Shown here: positions 1 through 5,102 of the stretch, piece by piece
Position numbering within the stretch: position 1 is the stretch's first letter
How the letters are laid out: every line of letters starts with the position of its first letter
Assembly: GCA_001777995.1 (NCBI GenBank)
Contig: MFFV01000008.1
Coordinates: 1 to 5,775 of the forward strand
Length of the DNA: 5,775 nt
Source: Candidatus Falkowbacteria bacterium RIFCSPLOWO2_02_FULL_45_15
GTDB lineage: Bacteria > Patescibacteriota > Patescibacteriia > Patescibacteriales > XYC2-FULL-47-12
Direction of reading: 5' to 3'
Translations under genes and position numbers: made by a program
Notes under the pieces: generated by a model
Databases searched by the model: none
What the model saw: the letters and a program-made list of their open reading frames with translations, nothing else
Told to the model about the DNA's origin: nothing

Positions 1-1032
1 AAAGTTAGCGACGACAGTCCGGTAAGTCTGGTAGGCGGAGCGGCTAGCGTCGTTAATGACACGCAAGCCCGTATTGAACCGGCGAGCGCGTTAGATTATC
101 TTACTCAATATTATTACTATATACCCGCTACCGTTACCGATTCGCATGGAGTGGCTTTTGTCGCCTGGACTGACTTAAATAAGTCATCTCATACTTTCAC
201 GACCGAAAATCATGAATTAGACGCGCCGTATGTAACGAACTGGACGCCGGCGGACGGAAGTAAGGATATAGCAGTTAATACCACAATCATTTTAAACCTT
301 AATGAAAAGTTAAATTTGACTGCTAACACGGATTTGAGTGATGGTAAATTTAAACTAAGGAAATATGCGGCTACTGGCGAATTAAGCACTGATGTAGCAG
401 GTAAGTATAGATATAATGGAGACAAGCAAGTGATTATTACACCAAACTCACCACTAACTTATGGCACGCAATATTTTATTCATATAATGGACACAGTGAT
501 TGATTTGGTCGGTAATTCATTTGGCTCTTCTTGGCAGTTTACTAATAGAGCGGAACACGAGTTTACTACCATTCAAGGTATGACTGTACAGGTGTACGCG
601 GAAAAAACCGACGCGTTAATAAACAACGCGTATGTGGACGGCTGGCGGTATCGCTATGAAATGACGCTGAATACCACTGAAAACGGTTTATCAGTTGCAT
701 TCCCGACTGGCTGGCAGCGTTCCGGCGGCGGTGGAGAGATTTTACCGGACGGCAATATGCGTTTGTTGATTGACGAAGCTAACGGCGGTTCTATCACTGG
801 CTTGTGGAGCGAGGGGTTAATTGCGGATTGCACCGGCAGCGGTAGTATTGCCTGTTACGATTTAAGCACTGATCACTTTGATCCGCCATCTGATATTGAT
901 AACTTAGACAGCAATCCCGATATAGCTGGTCGGCAAATAGTATTCTATGTCTTTACCAAGATTCCGGATGAGCCAGCGACACCAGCCGGCATTTATACCG
1001 CAAACTACAACATAGAAACATCCAGCAACTAA
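1..1032 (+). CDS. C-terminal part of a large surface protein with tandem bacterial Ig-like (Big_5) domains, 5'-partial
   Basis: The reading frame is open from base 1, so the gene starts upstream; a GTG at 151 is internal and has no ribosome binding site. The window holds the last 343 residues. Codons 1-68 are the end of one Ig-like domain (LDYLTQYYYYIPATVTD...HTFTT). Codons 75-190 are a complete second one, with the Big_5/SbsA-type opening APYVTNWTPADGSKDIAVNTT and a matching end (LTYGTQYFIHIMDTVID...HEFTT). Aligning the two ends shows a tandem repeat. Codons 191-343 form a different C-terminal region with a glycine run (SGGGG), two cysteines that could pair, and a final strand (AGIYTANYNIE). 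There is no C-terminal anchor, LPXTG or membrane helix. Such domains are usually stalk modules of secreted or surface-layer proteins in the cell envelope. The gene ends at TAA and a strong terminator follows within 10 bp. The family assignment is good; the specific function is unknown. Confidence 0.82.
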   Translation, partial: KVSDDSPVSLVGGAASVVNDTQARIEPASALDYLTQYYYYIPATVTDSHGVAFVAWTDLNKSSHTFTTENHELDAPYVTNWTPADGSKDIAVNTTIILNLNEKLNLTANTDLSDGKFKLRKYAATGELSTDVAGKYRYNGDKQVIITPNSPLTYGTQYFIHIMDTVIDLVGNSFGSSWQFTNRAEHEFTTIQGMTVQVYAEKTDALINNAYVDGWRYRYEMTLNTTENGLSVAFPTGWQRSGGGGEILPDGNMRLLIDEANGGSITGLWSEGLIADCTGSGSIACYDLSTDHFDPPSDIDNLDSNPDIAGRQIVFYVFTKIPDEPATPAGIYTANYNIETSSN

Positions 1033-1041
1033 GAATAAAAT

Positions 1042-1073
1042 AAAAACGCCCCGCAGTACTGCGGGGCGTTTTT
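1042..1073 (+). terminator. Intrinsic terminator of the Big_5 surface protein gene, perfect 32-bp palindrome
   Basis: The sequence is a perfect inverted repeat of two 16-base arms centred between 1057 and 1058. Its core is CGCCCCGCAGT followed by the reverse complement, flanked by five A on the left and six T on the right. The GC-rich stem followed by a T tract fits a rho-independent terminator, and the A tract on the other side makes it potentially bidirectional. The inner 30 bases are identical to the palindrome at 1798-1827. Confidence 0.9.
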
Positions 1074-1075
1074 TA

Positions 1076-1147
1076 ATCCACACACCTTCCAATACCCCCA
1101 CACAAAATATTATTGTGGGGGAATATCCAGCAGGAAGGTGTGAGGAT
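1076..1147. repeat. Nested inverted repeat (two-tier hairpin), function unknown
   Basis: The outer arms are 1076-1090 and 1133-1147, 15 pairs with one mismatch (A1080 against A1143); the core is CACACCTTCC against GGAAGGTGTG. Inside it lies a second perfect stem, CCCCCACA (1095-1102) against TGTGGGGG (1114-1121), with an 11-base AT-rich loop. The right inner flank is longer than the left (11 against 4 bases), so the structure is asymmetric. It starts two bases after the terminator's T tract and ends two bases before the 11-bp repeats. It could be a structured RNA, a REP/MITE-like dispersed palindrome, or a relic of a single-strand transposon end. No protein-coding sense is visible. Confidence 0.65.
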
Positions 1148-1148
1148 A

Positions 1149-1170
1149 AATCGCGCCAGAATCGCGCCAG
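1149..1170 (+). repeat. Two tandem 11-bp direct repeats upstream of the hicB-like promoter, candidate operator
   Basis: The unit AATCGCGCCAG occurs at 1149-1159 and 1160-1170 with no spacer. It is followed by AATTTGACAG, which has the repeat's AAT start and CAG end and contains the -35 box. A degenerate further copy (CTTTGCGCAAG, 8 of 11 matches to the fic-type unit) lies at 1181-1191 between the -35 and -10. The period of 11 is close to one helical turn, so bound proteins would line up on one DNA face. Nearly the same unit occurs three times upstream of the fic gene at 2924-2956. An operator role is inferred from position and repetition. Confidence 0.7.
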
Positions 1171-1173
1171 AAT

Positions 1174-1202
1174 TTGACAGCTTTGCGCAAGTCTTTTAAG
1201 AT
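1174..1202 (+). promoter_or_regulatory. Sigma70-type promoter of the hicBA-like operon
   Basis: A consensus -35 TTGACA (1174-1179) is followed after exactly 17 bases by TAAGAT (1197-1202), a 4-of-6 match to TATAAT. Transcription would start around 1208-1210, at or next to the ATG at 1209, which predicts a leaderless or nearly leaderless mRNA. The 11-bp repeats abut the -35 box and a degenerate copy fills the spacer. Confidence 0.6.
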
Positions 1203-1208
1203 ACAAGT

Positions 1209-1556
1209 ATGCGTATTTTAAACAAAACAATCTATTTAACCGCGGCGATGTTGCGGCGCTGGGGCTATCATTTCAATGAGGACGCGGACCCGCGCGTGCG
1301 GGCGATGAAAAAAGAAATTCAGGCTTTAGGCGGCCGCATTGAATTTAAAATTGAACAATACCCAGATGGCTCGTGGACGGCGGAGTCAGTTAATATTGAC
1401 GGCGTGCTCACTGGCGGCGCTAACGCAAAGGAAACAGGTTCGTCTATTCGTGACGCTATTTTTACTTATTTTGGCATTCCGGCGCACCTGTGCAATGACA
1501 CCATGCTACGGGCGGACAACGAACCGGTTACGCTGCGCCAGCACGTGTATGTCTAG
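1209..1556 (+). CDS. HicB-like antitoxin of a type II toxin-antitoxin pair, with N-terminal extension
   Basis: This 115-residue protein has a HicB-type fold signature: a beta strand followed by a sampling turn (RIEFKIEQYPDGSWTAES, residues 43-60), then VNIDGVLTGGANAKETGSSIRDAIFTYFGI (61-90), corresponding to the family's GCxxxGdTxeEAlxnixeAI segment. HicB proteins bind and neutralise a HicA mRNA interferase. Two points are unusual. About 40 residues precede the HicB core, and no C-terminal ribbon-helix-helix or helix-turn-helix is evident, so it may not repress its own promoter alone. The start at 1209 fits the promoter as a leaderless start. An internal ATG at 1305 (MKKEIQALGG) would give a more typical length but has no ribosome binding site. 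The stop overlaps the start of the next gene by 8 bp, so translation is probably coupled. The family call rests on pattern recognition and on the HicA-like partner. Confidence 0.65.
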   Translation: MRILNKTIYLTAAMLRRWGYHFNEDADPRVRAMKKEIQALGGRIEFKIEQYPDGSWTAESVNIDGVLTGGANAKETGSSIRDAIFTYFGIPAHLCNDTMLRADNEPVTLRQHVYV

Positions 1557-1788
1557 CCATAGCTTTTCCGATATTACGCAAGCGCAATGGATTAAATGTT
1601 GCCGCAAGCTTGGTTTGATTATTGAGAGCGGCTTTGGCAAGGGGAGTCATGTTCGCGTCACACATCCGCAAACGCAAGCTAAATATACGCTGCAGCATAA
1701 CCTGCACAAATTCATCAACATAAAAATATTTAAGAAATTGTTGGAATGGGGCTTTGACGAAGAGCGAATTTGGGAAGCGTTAAAGTAG
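1549..1788 (+). CDS. HicA-like toxin (YcfA/HicA mRNA interferase family)
   Basis: The 79-residue product has the small double-stranded-RNA-binding-like layout of HicA toxins, which cleave mRNA during translation. An N-terminal helix (DITQAQWIKCCRKLGLII) leads to GFGKGSHVRVTHP (residues 29-40), matching the family pattern GSHxxxxHP in which the histidine (here H34) is the usual catalytic residue. Next come a strand (AKYTLQHNLHKFINI, with H50 and H53 where the family has its VPxH strand) and a final helix (KIFKKLLEWGFDEERIWEAL). The length is typical. The ATG at 1549 overlaps the last 8 bases of the hicB-like gene and has no Shine-Dalgarno, so it is likely translated by coupling. The antitoxin-first order is the reverse of the classical E. 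coli hicAB arrangement. A longer in-frame ORF starting at 1339 lies inside the hicB-like gene and was not used, because the family similarity begins only after 1549. Confidence 0.75.
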   Translation: MSSHSFSDITQAQWIKCCRKLGLIIESGFGKGSHVRVTHPQTQAKYTLQHNLHKFINIKIFKKLLEWGFDEERIWEALK

Positions 1789-1797
1789 TTACAAATC

Positions 1798-1827
1798 AAA
1801 ACGCCCCGCAGTACTGCGGGGCGTTTT
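1798..1827. terminator. Bidirectional intrinsic terminator between the hicA-like and fic genes
   Basis: This is a perfect 30-base palindrome: four A, the core CGCCCCGCAGT with its reverse complement, then four T. It lies in the 43-bp gap between two convergent genes, 10 bp after hicA and 5 bp after the fic stop, so it can end transcription from both sides. It is identical base for base to 1043-1072. Confidence 0.9.
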
Positions 1828-1831
1828 GTTA

Positions 1832-2890
1832 TTACTTTGCCAAGATATAGGCGGAAGAAGGCCCTTTGCCGACGGGCGTTATAATTTTAAGCTTTTTTAA
1901 TTTTTGCAGACATAGTTGGGCGGTTCTTTTCGGGCAGGCTAAAATATCAGCCGCGTCTTTAGCGGTAATTCTTCCCACCTGGTCTAAAAAATCCATGATT
2001 TTTAACTGTTCCGGGGTTAAAAATATTTTGGATTCTATGTTGTCATCAATTTTTTTCAGCGCCAAAGCAGTTACTTGTTGTTTGGTGCTGTCAATTTCCT
2101 CTTTAAATCCTTTTACGAAGTATTCCAGCCAGGGAGTAAAATCAATTTTTCTTTCTTCGTAATTTTTGCCGATATTAATGGCTTGATAATAAGCCGGTCG
2201 GTCCTGATTATAGTAATCTTCTAAAGCAAACAGCCGCCGGAAATCATAACCGCGCTGGTATAAAATTAAGGTAGCTAAAGCGCGGGCGGTGCGGCCGTTA
2301 CCGTCGCTAAAAGGGTGAATGGCGGCAATTTCCTGATGAACGATGCCGGCGACAATTATCGGGTTTATTTCTTCCCGGTCGCTTTGTTTAATCCAAGCGA
2401 TTAAATTTGACATCAGTTGAGGCACTTTAATTGCCACTGGCGCGGTATAGACGATTTCCGGTGGAACATTCAGGCGTTTTTTGGCAACATAAACTATTCC
2501 TTGGCGATATTGTCCCGATTGTTCTTTAGATAAAGTTTTATCAGTAACAAATTTATGAATCTTCAATATTATTTTTTCCGTCAGCGATTGTTTTTTTTCC
2601 ACTACTTTCGTAATATACCGCAGAGCGGCTAAATAATTTTTTACTTCATAAATATCTCTTGCCGGCGCGTCTATCGGCTGGCGGCGTTCAAGCGCTTCCA
2701 CCTGGCGGAGATTTAATATATTGCCTTCAATTTGGGTGGAGCTGTGAGTCATGCGGATCAAGGCTTGGCGCCGCAGTTTTATTTCTTGCGCAGGCAGAAG
2801 TTTAGCGCGTTCAATTACTGCTCTTGCCTCGGCAATAGCAGCTATCATCGCTACTATTTTGTTGGTTAATTTATATTGCGGGTTAAACAT
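1832..2890 (-). CDS. fic: Fic-domain protein AMPylase with N-terminal inhibitory motif and C-terminal winged helix
   Basis: Fic enzymes transfer AMP from ATP to hydroxyl side chains of target proteins. This 352-residue protein has the complete active-site motif HPFSDGNGRTAR (residues 192-203), with the catalytic histidine H192, the acidic D196 and the anion-binding GNGR. Near the N-terminus, SSTQIEGN (50-57) matches the inhibition motif (S/T)xxxE(G/N), with E55 expected to block productive ATP binding; this is the arrangement of class II, self-inhibited Fic proteins. The segment YRQGIVYVAKK...PPEIVYTAP (128-151) fits the beta-hairpin flap that positions targets. Residues 290-352 (LTPEQLKIMDFLDQVGRITAKDAADIL...KRTAQLCLQKL) read as a winged helix-turn-helix, common in stand-alone Fic proteins of this length. 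The protein is intact and cytoplasmic. It is convergent with the hicA-like gene. Its ATG has a very short leader (about 8 nt) with at most a weak AGAGA. The cellular target is unknown. Confidence 0.93.
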   Translation of the reverse strand: MFNPQYKLTNKIVAMIAAIAEARAVIERAKLLPAQEIKLRRQALIRMTHSSTQIEGNILNLRQVEALERRQPIDAPARDIYEVKNYLAALRYITKVVEKKQSLTEKIILKIHKFVTDKTLSKEQSGQYRQGIVYVAKKRLNVPPEIVYTAPVAIKVPQLMSNLIAWIKQSDREEINPIIVAGIVHQEIAAIHPFSDGNGRTARALATLILYQRGYDFRRLFALEDYYNQDRPAYYQAINIGKNYEERKIDFTPWLEYFVKGFKEEIDSTKQQVTALALKKIDDNIESKIFLTPEQLKIMDFLDQVGRITAKDAADILACPKRTAQLCLQKLKKLKIITPVGKGPSSAYILAK

Positions 2891-2904
2891 AGTCTCTTAT
2901 TGTC

Positions 2905-2939
2905 ATTATACGCTTTTGCAAAGAATCGCGCAAGAATCG
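2905..2939 (-). promoter_or_regulatory. Promoter of the fic gene overlapping the 11-bp repeats
   Basis: Read on the minus strand, a perfect TATAAT (plus-strand 2905-2910) lies about 8 bases upstream of the expected transcription start. Seventeen bases further up is TTGCGC (3 of 6 to TTGACA; plus-strand 2928-2933), which lies within the first 11-bp repeat unit. A protein on the repeats would cover the -35 region, which suggests repression or autoregulation. Confidence 0.6.
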
Positions 2940-2956
2940 CGCAAGAATCGCGCAAG
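2924..2956. repeat. Three tandem 11-bp direct repeats upstream of fic, candidate operator
   Basis: The unit AATCGCGCAAG is repeated exactly at 2924-2934, 2935-2945 and 2946-2956, followed by ATTG. It differs from the hic-side unit AATCGCGCCAG at a single base (10 of 11 identical). The unit contains the self-complementary core CGCG. It covers the fic -35 region and lies about 60 bp upstream of the -35 of the divergent surface protein gene. The function as a regulator binding site is inferred. Confidence 0.75.
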
Positions 2957-2981
2957 ATTGTTAATTTTTTTGTAAATGTCG

Positions 2982-3009
2982 TTTTAAAATAAGCGCCTTA
3001 ATTTTAAAA
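2982..3009. repeat. AT-rich inverted repeat in the divergent intergenic region
   Basis: The arms TTTTAAAAT (2982-2990) and ATTTTAAAA (3001-3009) are perfectly complementary. Inside them AAG (2991-2993) pairs with CTT (2997-2999), leaving one bulged base. The element sits between the fic repeats and the promoter of the divergent surface protein gene. It could be an operator or a melting-prone element. Its AT-only arms make it a poor terminator. Confidence 0.45.
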
Positions 3010-3018
3010 CCGCAAATA

Positions 3019-3048
3019 TTGACAAAATAGCGCTTTAAAGCGTATAAT
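3019..3048 (+). promoter_or_regulatory. Sigma70 promoter of the FN3 surface protein gene, with a palindrome in the spacer
   Basis: Consensus TTGACA (3019-3024) and consensus TATAAT (3043-3048) are separated by 18 bases. Transcription should begin near 3055, leaving a leader of about 24 nt. The spacer ends in the perfect 12-bp palindrome CGCTTTAAAGCG (3031-3042), a possible operator. The 13 bases AAAGCGTATAATG (3037-3049) recur exactly, in opposite orientation, at the fic promoter (2904-2916). Confidence 0.85.
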
Positions 3049-3078
3049 GGAATAACTTTAATCTTTGAAGCAAAAATT

Positions 3079-4935
3079 ATGAAAACGCGTTTTATCCTCT
3101 TTTTTTTAATAATCACCGCCCTTGCTTTGGCGGGAGTCTCCTTTGCCGGAAGCGCCTTTGCTTTAACCTACGAAGGGACAATCGGCGGCGGCGATGGCGC
3201 GGTTATCGGCGCGCCCAGCGCGCCTACTTCTGTGTCGGCGGTAGCCAGCGGCTACACGAGCGTTGATATTTCCTGGAGCGCGGTAGCGGGAGCAAGCGGC
3301 TACAAAGTTTACCGCAATGCTACTGACGGCAACTGGGACAGCGCGGCCCTTGCGACCACAACCACTGCTTCCACGACTTCTTTCGGCGACACGGCGCTTA
3401 CCTCCGGCGCAACTTATTATTATAAAGTTAAGTCGTATAACTCCAGCCAAACTTCCGACTTTAGTTCAACCGCGTCTGCTGTTACGAACGCGCTTGGCGT
3501 ACCGGCAAACTTGGCTGCTTCGGTGCAAAGCACAACCGCGATAAATCTAAGCTGGAGCGCGGTTACGGGCGTTGACGGCTATAAACTTTACCGCAACGAC
3601 GGTTTAGTTGCCACGCAAGCCGGTTTAACTTATTCGGACACGGGATTGAGCGCCGGCACAAGCTATAGTTATAAAGTAAAGTCATACATCGGCTCGGTTG
3701 AGTCGGCGTTAAGTTCCGCTGTTTCCGCTACGACCCAGAGCGCGCCAGCCGCTCCATCCGGCGGCGGAGGCGGCGGCTCTTCTCCGTCAGCGCCATCATC
3801 TGTCAGCTCAAACAATGTTCCCTTGACGCTATCGGCAACGCAGACCGGAACCGTCAGCTATGCTTTCCCGGATTCTTCCAGCGCGAAAGTGGAAGTTCCG
3901 GCCGGCGCGGTCGGTTCGGCTACCACTTTCAGCGCGGCGCAGGGAACTTTAAACGCTGCGCAAACTCCGGTACAAACCGCGGGTGCGTTTATGGTCGGCG
4001 ACAGCGTTTTTAACATAACGGCGCAGGACGCTAGCGGCAATTTGGTGCGTGATTTTTCCGGCGCTTTAACCATTACTTTGGCGGTGCCGGAACTGCCGGC
4101 GGACACGAACGATTTAGCGGTTTATTACTTTAACGACGCGACGGGCGCATGGGTAGAAGTTCCGGGGGCAAGTTTTAATCCAACCACCAAATCCGTAGTT
4201 TTCAGCGTCAATCACCTGACGACTTTTGCCATCTTCAAAGCGGCCGGAACGCCAGCCACGCTTGCCACTAATAGCCCGGGTAGCGGGCAGGTTTTGGGCG
4301 AAAAAATAACCGCCTCATTGAGCGGCGCCGTTAGTGATTATGTTTCCGCCCAAAAAAGATTATTGAAAACAATTGATAAAAAATTAACCAAACGCCTGTC
4401 CGGCCGGATTTTATTGCAGGTGCAGGACAAGGGCGAAGCGTGGTATGTTGAGCCGGTTTCGCAAATTCGCTATTACCTCGCGGACGGGGCGCGCGCTTAC
4501 GGCGCTCTGCGCAAGTTTGGCTTAGGCATTACCAACAAAGATTTGGAAAAAATTCCGGTCGGAATTGAGCAGAGATTTTTAGACACGGATACCGATGGTG
4601 ACGGTTTAGCCGATAAATTGGAAGAGGGTTTGGGCACTGATGTCAGCAACACCGATACGGACGGCGACGGCGTTTCCGACTACGACGAAGCGGTTAAAAA
4701 TAAAACCAATCCGTTAGGCGAAGGAAAATTAGTTTACAACACGCCTCTGACAAACCGCCTGAAAGGCAGAATCGTGCTGCAGGTAGAAAGCCGCGGCGAG
4801 GCCTGGTACATTAATCCGGTTGACGGCAAGCGCTATTACTTAAAAGACGGCAGCGCCGCTTACCAGGTTATGCGCTATTTATCTTTAGGCATAACTAACT
4901 CGGACATCCAAAAAGTCGGAATAGGGGACTTGTAA
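3079..4935 (+). CDS. Secreted multidomain surface protein: signal peptide, two FN3 domains, ZU5-like domain, paired GEAWY/RYYL repeats around Ca-binding loops
   Basis: The 618-residue product starts with a clear Sec signal peptide (MKTR, hydrophobic core to about residue 23, cleavage after SAFA, residue 28). Two fibronectin type III domains follow at about 45-136 and 139-219, each with an (I/L)SWSAV...GYKVYRN-like core and a YYYKVKSY-like strand. A Pro/Gly/Ser linker (220-245) contains six consecutive glycines. Residues 246-387 look like a ZU5-like or Ig-like beta domain (AKVEVPAGAV, ending NHLTTFAIF). The C-terminus has two copies of a roughly 60-residue module, 436-495 and 557-616, sharing GRI.LQV...GEAWY..PV...RYYL.DG..AY...R...LGITN.D. 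Between them are two DTDTDGDG loops (502-509 and 525-531), thrombospondin type 3-like and probably calcium-binding. There is no membrane anchor or LPXTG, so it is exported and held non-covalently or released. Adhesion or envelope binding is a plausible but unproven role. The leader has only a weak GAAG as ribosome site. Confidence 0.9.
   Translation: MKTRFILFFLIITALALAGVSFAGSAFALTYEGTIGGGDGAVIGAPSAPTSVSAVASGYTSVDISWSAVAGASGYKVYRNATDGNWDSAALATTTTASTTSFGDTALTSGATYYYKVKSYNSSQTSDFSSTASAVTNALGVPANLAASVQSTTAINLSWSAVTGVDGYKLYRNDGLVATQAGLTYSDTGLSAGTSYSYKVKSYIGSVESALSSAVSATTQSAPAAPSGGGGGGSSPSAPSSVSSNNVPLTLSATQTGTVSYAFPDSSSAKVEVPAGAVGSATTFSAAQGTLNAAQTPVQTAGAFMVGDSVFNITAQDASGNLVRDFSGALTITLAVPELPADTNDLAVYYFNDATGAWVEVPGASFNPTTKSVVFSVNHLTTFAIFKAAGTPATLATNSPGSGQVLGEKITASLSGAVSDYVSAQKRLLKTIDKKLTKRLSGRILLQVQDKGEAWYVEPVSQIRYYLADGARAYGALRKFGLGITNKDLEKIPVGIEQRFLDTDTDGDGLADKLEEGLGTDVSNTDTDGDGVSDYDEAVKNKTNPLGEGKLVYNTPLTNRLKGRIVLQVESRGEAWYINPVDGKRYYLKDGSAAYQVMRYLSLGITNSDIQKVGIGDL
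4384..4563 (+). repeat. First copy of the GEAWY/RYYL protein repeat
   Basis: This encodes residues 436-495 of the surface protein, from LTKRLSGRILLQVQ to KIPVG. It aligns without gaps to residues 557-616. Both copies are 60 codons and keep GRI, LQV, GEAWY, PV, RYYL, DG, AY and LGITN. I know this module from CPR surface and cell-wall proteins but cannot name a Pfam family or a function for it. Confidence 0.8.
4747..4926 (+). repeat. Second copy of the GEAWY/RYYL protein repeat
   Basis: This encodes residues 557-616, from LTNRLKGRIVLQVE to QKVGIG, and ends two codons before the end of the protein. It is separated from the first copy by the two DTDTDGDG calcium-binding loops. Confidence 0.8.
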
Positions 4936-5102
4936 GCAATTATCAATGAACAATTACGAATTACGTTTTTGTAGAGGCGTGGCAACTTGCCCTGTCGGAT
5001 GACTGGGGTACCGTGTCTCTTTTTGGGATCAGATCGTTTTGTTAAAGACGGGCTTGCCTGCCTAATTGCCCGCCAGCAACGCCGTAGGTAGCTATTGGCG
5101 GG
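4936..5102. other. Non-coding gap after the surface protein gene, with small inverted repeats
   Basis: No convincing gene or T-tailed terminator follows the surface protein stop. The stretch contains the direct repeat AATTACG twice (4952-4965), a short palindrome GGCAACTTGCC (4981-4991) that may be a decayed half of a GTAGAGGCGTGGCA-type dispersed palindrome, CGGGC/GCCCG arms (5049-5053, 5068-5072), and CCCGCCA/TGGCGGG arms (5069-5075, 5096-5102) enclosing 20 bases. The two last hairpins share bases and exclude each other. The right arm directly abuts the next promoter's -35 box. I see no tRNA or known riboswitch here. Confidence 0.5.

Noticed and set aside
151..153. GTG at 151 as a true start of the Big_5 protein
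   Set aside because: The frame is open without a stop back to base 1, the upstream residues complete an Ig-like domain, and no ribosome site precedes the GTG.
904..1230. Minus-strand ORF of 108 codons across the terminator and hairpin region
   Set aside because: It reads through the palindromic terminator and the nested hairpin, overlaps the surface protein gene and the hicB start, has no ribosome site and shows no recognisable domain.
1339..1548. Upstream extension of the hicA-like reading frame inside the hicB-like gene
   Set aside because: The translated extension is low-complexity shadow sequence in another frame of hicB, and the HicA similarity starts only after the overlapping ATG at 1549.
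2924..2956. CRISPR array or replication iterons
   Set aside because: Units are only 11 bp with no spacers, so this is not CRISPR. There is no dnaA, dnaN or rep gene nearby, and the repeats recur at another promoter, which favours an operator over an origin.
3079..4935. Alternative genetic code with UGA as glycine
   Set aside because: No in-frame TGA occurs in any of the complete genes, including this glycine-rich protein, so the standard bacterial code fits even though no gene here ends in TGA.
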